From Candidatus Hydrogenedentota bacterium (GTDB lineage Bacteria; Spirochaetota; Leptospiria; Turneriellales; J094): 12,219 nucleotides of DNA. Below, piece by piece: positions 1 to 6,211 of this stretch. The notes beneath the pieces are model-generated. The model did no database searches. It was not told where the DNA came from and saw nothing but the letters and a program-made list of their open reading frames with translations. The stretch covers positions 1 through 12,219 of the forward strand of contig RFJE01000122.1 in NCBI GenBank assembly GCA_003695005.1. Reading direction: 5' to 3'. The translations under genes were made by a program, and so were the position numbers. Positions within the stretch are counted from its first letter, which is position 1. Every line of letters starts with the position of its first letter.

Positions 1-9
1 CCATATATG

Positions 10-27
10 TTGGCATATAATTTGCTG
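10..27 (+). promoter_or_regulatory. Candidate sigma-54 (-24/-12) promoter of glnA
   Basis: The sequence TTGGCATATAATTTGCT matches the RpoN consensus TTGGCAC-N5-TTGCW. GG at 12-13 and GC at 24-25 are separated by exactly 10 nt, the invariant sigma-54 spacing. The -12 element predicts transcription start near 37, giving a leader of about 38 nt that includes a weak GCC-TGAAA-GGC hairpin (39-49) and the ribosome binding site AAGGAG (64-69). A TATAAT hexamer (16-21) lies inside the same element and could be a sigma-70 -10 box, but its -35 would fall outside the window. Enhancer sites (NtrC-type) would also lie upstream of the window. Confidence 0.65.
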
Positions 28-74
28 TTTTAAGGTAAGCCTGAAAGGCAAACAAAAAATAATAAGGAGATGAT

Positions 75-1502
75 ATGCAAACAGCAAAAGAGGTATTAGA
101 ATTTGCAAAAGCAAACAATGTTGAGTTTTTTGATTTCCGCTTTACGGATATCAAAGGTACATGGCATCACGTTTCTTTTTACAAGGATGCCGTGGATGAA
201 GATAAATTTAAGGGAATTCCTTTTGACGGAAGTTCTATCCCTTATTGGCAGTCTATTGACCAATCGGACATGCTTTTAATTCCGGATCCGACTACTGCGT
301 TTTTAGATCCGTTCACAGCGCGTCCAACTTTAATTGTGATTTGCGATGTATATGACATTTACAAAGACCAACCTTATGAAAAATGTCCCCGTTCCATTGC
401 TAAAAAAGCCTTAAAATATGCGGAAGAGGCAGGAATTGCGGATACGGCTTTCTTTGGCCCCGAAAATGAGTTTTTCATTTTCGACAATGTGATTATTCGC
501 GATGAAATGAACGGGCAAGGATATGAAGTCGATACCACAGAAGGTGTGTGGAATCGGGATCACAAGCCACGTGGCGAAATTGATGAAATCAATATTGGTC
601 ATCGACCTAATGCAAAAGAGGGATATTTCCCCGTTCCGCCGGTAGATAGCATGATGGACTTGCGATCTGAAATTGTAACAGTTTTAGAGCAAGTTGGTTT
701 AGAGCCAAATGTATCTCACCATGAAGTAGGGCAGGCGCAAGGCGAGATTGGAATTAAGTTTGGTACGCTTGTGGAAGCAGGCGATAAAGTTCAAAAGTTA
801 AAGTATGTCGTAAAAATGGTTGCTCATCAGCATGGCAAAACAGCTACCTTTATGCCAAAGCCTCTTTATGGTGATAATGGAAATGGTATGCACACTCACC
901 AATCGCTTTGGAAAGATGGTAAAAACTTATTTGCCGGTGATGAGTACGAAGGTTTAAGTAAATTAGCTATGAACTATATTGCAGGTGTATTGCATCACGC
1001 GCCGGCACTTGCAGCGTTTACCAATGCTAGTACAAACTCGTACAAAAGATTGCAGCCCGGCTTTGAAGCACCCAACATTTTAACATATAGTGCTCAAAAC
1101 CGAAGTGCGGCTGTACGAATTCCGTACGTACATGAGCCAAAAGCAAAACGAATTGAGGTGCGCTTTCCGGATTCTTCGTCCAATCCATATTTAGCATTTA
1201 CAGCTATGATGATGGCGGGATTAGACGGAATTAAAAAGGACATGGATCCCGGTGCTTCTATTGAGCAAGACTTGTTTGAGTTAACGATAGAAGAAATTGA
1301 AGCAAAAGGGATTAAAACCATGCCGGCAACTTTTAGGGAAGCTATGGATAAACTCCGTGCCGACAGTGACTTCCTTCGACAAGGGGATGTATTTACCGAG
1401 CTCTTTTTAGATACTTATCGAGCTATGAAATTTGAAAAAGAAATTATTCCTTTTGAAGGACGTCCACATCCATTTGAGTTTATTATTTCTTACAGCTGCT
1501 AA
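75..1502 (+). CDS. glnA: Glutamine synthetase, type I-beta (GlnA)
   Basis: This cytosolic enzyme makes glutamine from glutamate, ammonia and ATP. It is full length for GSI (475 aa). Visible motifs are DGSSI (51-55, beta-grasp), the metal-binding GPENEFF (128-134), HHEVG with E217, NGNGMHTH (268-275, ATP/glutamate site), [10 protein letters not shown] with flap E331, NRSAAVRIP (342-350) and RIEVRFPD (359-366). The segment around GHRP...[10 protein letters not shown] (176-192) matches the long GSI-beta form rather than the shorter alpha form. In GSI-beta the adenylylated Tyr lies in NLYDLPPEE; here the aligned segment is DLFELTIEE, so the acceptor is Phe401 (codon TTT at 1275) and classical GlnE regulation looks impossible. 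The ATG follows AAGGAG by 5 nt. It is a single-gene unit between a sigma-54-like promoter and a strong terminator. Confidence 0.97.
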   Translation: MQTAKEVLEFAKANNVEFFDFRFTDIKGTWHHVSFYKDAVDEDKFKGIPFDGSSIPYWQSIDQSDMLLIPDPTTAFLDPFTARPTLIVICDVYDIYKDQPYEKCPRSIAKKALKYAEEAGIADTAFFGPENEFFIFDNVIIRDEMNGQGYEVDTTEGVWNRDHKPRGEIDEINIGHRPNAKEGYFPVPPVDSMMDLRSEIVTVLEQVGLEPNVSHHEVGQAQGEIGIKFGTLVEAGDKVQKLKYVVKMVAHQHGKTATFMPKPLYGDNGNGMHTHQSLWKDGKNLFAGDEYEGLSKLAMNYIAGVLHHAPALAAFTNASTNSYKRLQPGFEAPNILTYSAQNRSAAVRIPYVHEPKAKRIEVRFPDSSSNPYLAFTAMMMAGLDGIKKDMDPGASIEQDLFELTIEEIEAKGIKTMPATFREAMDKLRADSDFLRQGDVFTELFLDTYRAMKFEKEIIPFEGRPHPFEFIISYSC

Positions 1503-1526
1503 AAGGTAGTCCTTTTCCTTAGCAAT

Positions 1527-1550
1527 CTTTTGTGCGGTTTCGCACAAAGG
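1527..1550 (+). other. Stem-loop in glnA 3' region
   Basis: TTGTGCG-GTTT-CGCACAA forms a stem of 8 or more bp with a GTTT loop, 25 nt after the glnA stop. No T-run follows it on either strand, so on its own it is not a terminator. It lies directly before the true terminator at 1558-1581 and may protect the 3' end of the message. Confidence 0.6.
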
Positions 1551-1557
1551 GTCTCTT

Positions 1558-1581
1558 GCCGGGGGCATCCCCGGCTTTTTT
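1558..1581 (+). terminator. Intrinsic terminator of glnA
   Basis: GCCGGGG-GCAT-CCCCGGC is a perfect 7-bp G/C stem with a 4-nt loop, immediately followed by six T residues. It points in the + direction only: read from the other strand the stem is preceded by A and is not followed by T, so it should not terminate the converging hydrolase gene, whose stop is at 1590. Confidence 0.92.
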
Positions 1582-1589
1582 CTTTGTAT

Positions 1590-2522
1590 TTAGGCTAAAA
1601 CGCTTTGCGTGGCATGTCGTAAAATTTCTGTGTATAACGTAGCAGGTTTGGATAAAAAAGGACCATGCCCGCAGTTAGGTAGTAAAATCGCAGTCGCTTC
1701 TCGGTAAGTCTCTTTGAGAGTTTTGTATGCTTTCATCGTTACTACGTTATCCTGCTCCCCATGCAAAATAAGCAAGGGGCAGTGTATTTTAGGTGGATTT
1801 TGAGTGTAATCCATCTTTTTTAAGTAACTCACATATTCAAATAATTTATTGACAGGAAGGGTCTCGTATTCCTTTAAAACATATTGCATTACTTTTGTGG
1901 ATCTTTCTCGAATAAATTGCATTTGTGGTAAGAAAGGTCCTAAATCAGTAGCTGGCAGCTTATTAGGATTGACTCGTTTTAGCACGTCGAAACCTACTTC
2001 ATGCTCGAGTCCCCAATTAAAATTTAAAAAGCTTCCAATTAAAGTAATGCTTTGTGCAAAATCAGGTCTTCTTTCGGCAAGGCGTAAGCTTAAAATTCCA
2101 CCAAAAGAAGAAGCGATAATATGAGCTTCTTGCAGTCCGACCCGATCAATTTGTTTTTCCATATCATCCACTAACATTTCTACATCTAAACCTGTTAAAT
2201 CATCTTTGTCCGAAATTTCGCCTCGCTTCGAATGGGTAAACACTTCAAAGCCGTGCTCTTTTAAAAATAAAGTTCCTTCGAAAAAAAAGTGAATGGTGGC
2301 CCCTAAACCATGCACTAAATAAAAAGCTGGATTATGACTATTTTTGTTTAAGTGTATTCTTGCATCTTCAAACCCAAATGCATGAGAATATATAGGGAAT
2401 ACACTGTTTTGGTAGCGATTTAAATTTTCATCAGGGGTTTCAAAATAAGCTTGGATATGATTTTCCGAAATCTCAGGAAATACACGTTTTTTTTTCTTTG
2501 TCCGTTTTGCAAATTTTAACAT
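1590..2522 (-). CDS. Alpha/beta-fold hydrolase, substrate unknown
   Basis: A 310-aa serine hydrolase of the alpha/beta fold. HGLG (71-74) is the oxyanion-hole loop after strand 3. ASSFGG (137-142) is the nucleophile elbow, with Ser139 and Ala replacing the first Gly of GxSxG. HGEQD (254-258) carries the likely acid Asp258, and CGHGPF holds the catalytic His286. The lysine-rich N-terminus (KRTKKKKR, 6-13) is not a clear signal peptide, so a cytoplasmic location is likely. The substrate could be an ester, lipid or lactone; the sequence does not decide. The ATG at 2522 has no recognisable Shine-Dalgarno. A good -35-like TTGACT lies 33 nt upstream on this strand, but the -10 is poor. The gene stands alone, convergent with glnA and divergent from the membrane-protein gene at 2569. 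Confidence 0.88.
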   Translation of the reverse strand: MLKFAKRTKKKKRVFPEISENHIQAYFETPDENLNRYQNSVFPIYSHAFGFEDARIHLNKNSHNPAFYLVHGLGATIHFFFEGTLFLKEHGFEVFTHSKRGEISDKDDLTGLDVEMLVDDMEKQIDRVGLQEAHIIASSFGGILSLRLAERRPDFAQSITLIGSFLNFNWGLEHEVGFDVLKRVNPNKLPATDLGPFLPQMQFIRERSTKVMQYVLKEYETLPVNKLFEYVSYLKKMDYTQNPPKIHCPLLILHGEQDNVVTMKAYKTLKETYREATAILLPNCGHGPFLSKPATLYTEILRHATQSVLA

Positions 2523-2568
2523 ACAGTCTTGTGGAAAAGGTGTCTCACAAAGTCAAGTAGCAATTCTC

Positions 2569-3033
2569 GTGGAAAAGCCTATTTCCACTTTACAAAGTAA
2601 GTCTTTTTTATTACGCATGGCTATGCCATTTTTGTTTTTACTTGGAACTATTCATTTAGCAGTTGGATTATTGTTAGCATGGCTTTTAGTCATGACGCTG
2701 TATTTAGAAGTGTCACTCTTAAAAAAAGTTTTTGTATCACCGCGAGATCTTATCCGATCCCATATTGATTTTTTAATGATGAGTCTTTTTTTATTTTTGT
2801 TTTCTCTTTTTTTTAGCTATTTACAAACAGAGCCATCTTTCCTGTTAAAAATTTTACTTACCATTGGTCCGTTTGGAAATGCAGCTGGCTTTCTTGTCCT
2901 CGCAGTAAAACCGGATATTGAAAAATCGATTTTTTCTTTTTATGGGATTTTATTTGGTTTAATATTTACTGCAACTACTTTAGGATTTTGTTTAGCAATT
3001 TATGAGATAAGCCAAGCTTATGCAAACCATTAA
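2569..3033 (+). CDS. Predicted four-helix membrane protein, unknown function
   Basis: I do not recognise this family. The 154-aa product is strongly hydrophobic, with four likely membrane segments near residues 18-45, 66-85, 91-112 and 121-146, separated by short polar loops containing KK (52-53), SPRDLIRSH (57-65) and VKPDIEKS (113-120). No catalytic or metal-binding motif is evident. The start is uncertain: GTG at 2569 is the longest form, while ATG at 2617 (residue 17) would start just before the first membrane segment; neither has a convincing ribosome binding site. The 3' end overlaps the next + strand gene by 14 nt, which suggests co-translation. The 46-nt gap to the divergent hydrolase gene must hold both promoters. 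Confidence 0.72.
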   Translation: MEKPISTLQSKSFLLRMAMPFLFLLGTIHLAVGLLLAWLLVMTLYLEVSLLKKVFVSPRDLIRSHIDFLMMSLFLFLFSLFFSYLQTEPSFLLKILLTIGPFGNAAGFLVLAVKPDIEKSIFSFYGILFGLIFTATTLGFCLAIYEISQAYANH

Positions 3034-3319
3034 AGTGATGGAAGAACATTGCTGCATGGATAGGGGGGTAAGATATCGTTTACTTTTATCCGATCCGATA
3101 ACACGAGAATTTGTTGAGTCACTGCCGAATGTAAGCAATGTTTTTTGGTTGGAAAAAAATAATTTAGGGTTGTACCGTTTTGTGCTCGAAGGACGGATTA
3201 CTGTCTCTGGCATTCCAGAAAAAACAGAAACCAACGTTTTATATGCTCTTCATGAAACCGAAAAAGCCGAGCAAGCTTTAGAAAAAGTATTTCCTGGATT
3301 TTTACAAGCAAAACCTTAA
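3020..3319 (+). CDS. Small protein of unknown function, coupled to membrane protein gene
   Basis: I do not recognise this 99-aa product. It is soluble-looking, with a Cys-Cys pair near the N-terminus (11-12), a central mixed strand region and an amphipathic C-terminal helix rich in E/K/A (around 75-92). No signal peptide or membrane segment is seen. It begins 14 nt inside the end of the upstream membrane-protein gene and so probably belongs to the same transcript. Starts at 3020, 3038 and 3056 are all possible; the last has GGAAG 11 nt upstream and would give 87 aa. Its 3' end overlaps the end of the convergent tlyA by 18 nt. The opposite strand also carries an 80-codon open frame here, but co-directionality and overlap with the upstream gene favour the + strand. 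Confidence 0.6.
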   Translation: MQTIKVMEEHCCMDRGVRYRLLLSDPITREFVESLPNVSNVFWLEKNNLGLYRFVLEGRITVSGIPEKTETNVLYALHETEKAEQALEKVFPGFLQAKP

Positions 3320-4042
3320 ATAATAAAAAGTTTCTAAATTCCCTTTTGTACCCTTTAAGGTAGAATCGGCTTTGGCTATCACTTTAATATTTTGATTTTT
3401 TAAAAATTCTTCAAAATCAGTTAATATTTTTTGACGCAGGCTTTCCTCTTTTACAATCCCTTTCTCTAAAAACTTGCTTATAGCATTTGCGGGAACTTCA
3501 AACTGTGGCTTAAGCATGGCAATCATTTCTGCTTGCGGGAATAAACTTTTTGCGTGCAGTAAAATTTTCCGAAGAGAAATAAATGATACATCAAACGTAC
3601 AAAAGTCAATCCTGTCTTTAATCTGATTTTTTTTGAGTTTAAGAAAATGCTGCCTTTCTAAAACTACTACCCTATCATCTTTTCGAATTTTAGGGTGAAG
3701 TAAACCGTAACCAACATCCACTGCGTATAATTTTTTCACCCCCTTTTCTAATAAAACTTCGCAAAAACCACCGGTAGAACTTCCGCAATCAAGCGCAATT
3801 TTATTTTGCACAGAAAACGAAAAAGCATTTAATGCAGACAGCAATTTTTCGGCAGAACGAGCGACATATTTTTTTTGCTTCCGAATCCGAATTTTATCGA
3901 GCGAAAAATCGGCAGGGACAGAGTAACCTGCTTTTGTAATGGTAGTATTCTCAATAAAAACATCTCCTTTTAAAATAAGAGCCTGTGCTTCGGCTAAATT
4001 TTCTGCAAGACGATGGAAAACTAAAAATTCATCGAGGCGCAT
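3302..4042 (-). CDS. tlyA: TlyA/FtsJ-like rRNA methyltransferase (hemolysin A family)
   Basis: TlyA proteins 2'-O-methylate rRNA cytidines using S-adenosylmethionine; some were first described as hemolysins. This 246-aa protein has the family order: an N-terminal S4 RNA-binding domain (RLDEFLV..., 2-50), then an FtsJ-like Rossmann methyltransferase. The SAM loop is LDCGSSTGGF (84-93), followed by AVDVGYGLL (107-115), FDVSFISL (150-157), LKPQFE (177-182) and GNLE (234-237), which supply the expected K-D-K-E type residues (K66, D151, K178, E237). It differs from typical TlyA at the linker: YVARSAEKL (59-67) instead of YVSRGGxKL, and ERQHFLKL instead of ERTNxRxL. The start ATG shares one base with the ispA stop (TAATG), so translation is probably coupled. 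It is the last gene of the htpG-to-tlyA run. Confidence 0.9.
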   Translation of the reverse strand: MRLDEFLVFHRLAENLAEAQALILKGDVFIENTTITKAGYSVPADFSLDKIRIRKQKKYVARSAEKLLSALNAFSFSVQNKIALDCGSSTGGFCEVLLEKGVKKLYAVDVGYGLLHPKIRKDDRVVVLERQHFLKLKKNQIKDRIDFCTFDVSFISLRKILLHAKSLFPQAEMIAMLKPQFEVPANAISKFLEKGIVKEESLRQKILTDFEEFLKNQNIKVIAKADSTLKGTKGNLETFYYLRFCL

Positions 4043-4908
4043 TACTGCTGACGCCGAAGTATAAAATAAGGAATTTGAACAAAAAATAAATCGTCTGCAA
4101 ATAAAGTTTTTGCTTGCTGCGAAAGACTCTCTGCTACATTTTCTGCCTTTTCTTTAGCTGCATTTAATCCATAAACAGAAATCACAGTAATTTTATTTTG
4201 TTCTTTATCCTTACCTGCGCTTTTGCCTAAATCTTCTGTGCTAGCTGTTTCGTCTAAAATATCATCGGCCATTTGGAACAGTACTCCTAAATTCTCTCCC
4301 CACTCATACACTTGTTGGGTAAGTTCGTGAGATTCTGCTGCAAACGGCATGGCTACGGCTGCTGCCATAAGAGCACCTGTTTTTTTCTGCTCTATTTCCT
4401 TTAATAGCCAAGCTGGATCTTGTGCAGAACCTTGCATATCCAGTAGTTGACCGCCAACTAACCCCGAAGCTCCAGAAGCTACAGCAAGCATTTTACAAGC
4501 ATTACTATTAAAAGCGACAAATTCAAAGGCTAAAGCTTGTAAAGCATCTCCTGCTAAAATGGCTGTTGCTTCTCCAAAACGAATATGGCTTGTAGGCTTC
4601 CCGCGTCGAAGGGTATCATTATCCATGGCGGGTAAATCGTCATGAATTAAGCTATAGGCATGAATGCATTCAACCGCAGCAGCCATTTTAAAAGCTTTGT
4701 CTTTTGCGAGTTTCGCATGATCCGCAGACTTTAAGGCTAAAATAGCACGTACTCGTTTCCCTGGAAATAAACTGTACTCAATAGCTTCTTTTAATAAAGG
4801 CGGACTTTTCGCTAAAGAAGTTTGGTTTAAAATGTCGCGAAACTGGCTCTCGAAATTTTGTTTTAAGATCGTTAATTGTTTCGAGAAGTCAGAGGGAATG
4901 AAATTCAT
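4042..4908 (-). CDS. ispA: Farnesyl/geranyl diphosphate synthase (polyprenyl synthetase)
   Basis: A cytosolic prenyltransferase that condenses isopentenyl diphosphate with DMAPP/GPP to give C15 (or possibly C20) diphosphate for undecaprenyl and quinone synthesis. The 288-aa length is normal. It has the GKRVR loop (50-54), the first Asp-rich motif DDLPAMD (90-96) followed by RRG (101-103), K176/K177, and the second motif DDILD (215-219) followed by GKSAGKD (228-234). The 4-residue spacing in DDxxxxD and the preceding IHAYSLIH match bacterial type II FPP synthases such as E. coli IspA; the chain length is inferred, not shown. ATG at 4908 is 4 nt after the ndk stop, with an AAGGG overlapping that stop only 1-2 nt from the ATG, which suggests re-initiation by ribosomes leaving ndk. 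It overlaps tlyA by 1 nt. Confidence 0.93.
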   Translation of the reverse strand: MNFIPSDFSKQLTILKQNFESQFRDILNQTSLAKSPPLLKEAIEYSLFPGKRVRAILALKSADHAKLAKDKAFKMAAAVECIHAYSLIHDDLPAMDNDTLRRGKPTSHIRFGEATAILAGDALQALAFEFVAFNSNACKMLAVASGASGLVGGQLLDMQGSAQDPAWLLKEIEQKKTGALMAAAVAMPFAAESHELTQQVYEWGENLGVLFQMADDILDETASTEDLGKSAGKDKEQNKITVISVYGLNAAKEKAENVAESLSQQAKTLFADDLFFVQIPYFILRRQQ

Positions 4909-4912
4909 TCCC

Positions 4913-5332
4913 TTAATAAAGTTCGAGTCCGCTAAAAAAGAACGCTGATTCTAACTTTCCGTTTTCTACAGAGTCACTTCCGTGAACAGCATTTTCTCCT
5001 TTAGAGCGGGCAAACATTTTACGGATAGTACCTTCTTCTGCTTCGGCAGGGTCCGTGGCACCAATCACTTTTCTCCAATGTGCAACTGCGTTCTCTCGCT
5101 CGAGTACCATAGCCACAACAGGACCGGAAGAGATAAAGTTTGTTAGCTCTTCAAAAAAAGGACGCTCTTTATGGACGGCGTAAAATTGCTCTGCTTGCTT
5201 TTTACTTACACGAACTTTTTTCATAGCAAGAATTTCAAAACCTTCTTTTTCTATCCTGTCTAAAATGGCTCCGGTATGCTTATCTGCGACAGCATCGGGT
5301 TTAATCATTGCAAATGTAATTTCTTTTGCCAT
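4913..5332 (-). CDS. ndk: Nucleoside diphosphate kinase
   Basis: This enzyme balances NTP and dNTP pools by passing the gamma-phosphate from ATP to NDPs through a phosphohistidine. The 139-aa product is standard length. Motifs are the N-terminal [10 protein letters not shown] (6-15, Lys11), ERPFF (56-60), GPVVAM (70-75), IGATDP (90-95) and NAVHGSDS (114-121) with catalytic His117. The ATG at 5332 was chosen because GGAGG (5338-5342) lies 5 nt upstream. A TTG at 5344 would extend the frame by four residues but includes the ribosome binding site, so it is rejected. It lies 48 nt after the nuclease lipoprotein gene and 4 nt before ispA. The 48-nt gap has a TTGACC-like -35 but no good -10, so an internal promoter is possible but unproven. 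Confidence 0.97.
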   Translation of the reverse strand: MAKEITFAMIKPDAVADKHTGAILDRIEKEGFEILAMKKVRVSKKQAEQFYAVHKERPFFEELTNFISSGPVVAMVLERENAVAHWRKVIGATDPAEAEEGTIRKMFARSKGENAVHGSDSVENGKLESAFFFSGLELY

Positions 5333-5337
5333 TGATT

Positions 5338-5342
5338 CCTCC
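5338..5342 (-). promoter_or_regulatory. Ribosome binding site deciding the ndk start
   Basis: GGAGG on the minus strand is 5 nt before the ATG at 5332. It fixes the ndk start there rather than at the TTG at 5344. Confidence 0.88.
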
Positions 5343-5380
5343 AATTTCTTTTTTTCAGGTTTTCTTTTTAAGACATGCGG

Positions 5381-6211
5381 TCAAGAATTGATGTAACAAA
5401 CTGTAGCATAAACAGGATAGTGGTCGCTAATTTTTTTTCTGGCGAAACCATATTTGTCCGCAATCCAATCAAAACGAAATACGCGTGGCTTTTTCCGAAA
5501 ATACCAACGACTTCTTTTTTTAAGAGCTAACTGGTCGTATAAACAGGTTGTTTTTCCGACGGTGGAATCCGGCGGATTTGGAAAAGACCAATCATAATCT
5601 GGAAAAAATTGCGGCAATAAATTTCGGTTAAAATAAGAACAATCGGCATTCCAATCCCCTGTTAGCAAATCGGGCTTATTTTCTACTTTTATTTGCTCCG
5701 ACAGGGTTCGAATTTCCGTTTCCGCTTCGCTTGGTCTTGTATGAATGGTAAGAGCCGAAAAAGTATGATTGTATTTTGTAAAAAAGAAAGCTTCATAAGG
5801 GGGGCGTGAATAAGAGTTTCCTGGATTGCTCCACAAACGATCTTTACGTAACCTTAACTTTTCTCGGTTGAACAAAAACACCATTTGCTCCTTAACGCGG
5901 GAAATGCCAACACGGTCACTTGCTACATAAGCAGCAGGAAAACCACGAGACAGTAAAGTTTCTTTTAGCTTTTTCATGGTTTTCCGACTTTTATCCCTCA
6001 GCTCTTGGATGGCAGTTAAGTCAAAGCGTGATACTATCTCTGCAATAGCAGTTCGAAGATTCGAATTTTGTACTTTTTTTTTGCCAAAGATCTGGATATT
6101 GAAAGTAGCTACTTTTATACACTCTTCTTTAGGAACAACCCGCTGTATAGGAGCTTTTTTACATTCCGCTAAAAATAAGGTTAAGCTAATGAGAAAAGCA
6201 AGGCGCTTCAC
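5381..6211 (-). CDS. DNase I-like nuclease, predicted lipoprotein
   Basis: A 276-aa member of the endonuclease/exonuclease/phosphatase superfamily that resembles pancreatic DNase I closely. Against bovine DNase I, aligned landmarks are TFNIQIFG (36-43), AIQELRD (67-73: catalytic E70, DNA-contacting R72), RVKEQ (105-109: E108), TIHTRPS (155-161: H157), GDWNADCSY (185-193: D186, N188), TTCLYDQ (221-227: D226) and SDHYP (262-266: D263, H264). C191 and C223 match the conserved DNase I disulfide. A short basic and hydrophobic N-terminus ending LFLAEC (12-17) is a loose spirochaete-type lipobox, so export and lipidation at Cys17 are predicted, consistent with the disulfide. The GTG start overlaps the htpG stop (GTGA), with AGGA 8 nt upstream. 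Likely role: extracellular or periplasmic DNA degradation for nutrition or defence against DNA traps; this is inference. Confidence 0.88.
   Translation of the reverse strand: MKRLAFLISLTLFLAECKKAPIQRVVPKEECIKVATFNIQIFGKKKVQNSNLRTAIAEIVSRFDLTAIQELRDKSRKTMKKLKETLLSRGFPAAYVASDRVGISRVKEQMVFLFNREKLRLRKDRLWSNPGNSYSRPPYEAFFFTKYNHTFSALTIHTRPSEAETEIRTLSEQIKVENKPDLLTGDWNADCSYFNRNLLPQFFPDYDWSFPNPPDSTVGKTTCLYDQLALKKRSRWYFRKKPRVFRFDWIADKYGFARKKISDHYPVYATVCYINS

Noticed and set aside
37..74. Riboswitch or glutamine-responsive leader before glnA
   Set aside because: The leader from the predicted start is only about 38 nt, with one 3-bp hairpin, too short for a known riboswitch class.
2523..2568. Leaderless promoter for the hydrolase and operator formed by TTGTG...CACAA
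   Set aside because: TTGACT is a good -35 but the hexamer at the right distance (CACAAG) is a poor -10, and 5-bp arms are too short to be convincing.
2992..3234. 80-codon minus-strand frame opposite the small + gene
   Set aside because: Antisense to the co-directional gene pair, without a ribosome binding site or recognisable motif; the + strand reading better fits gene order.
5333..5344. TTG start of ndk at 5344
   Set aside because: It would place the GGAGG ribosome binding site inside the coding region; ATG 5332 has ideal spacing.
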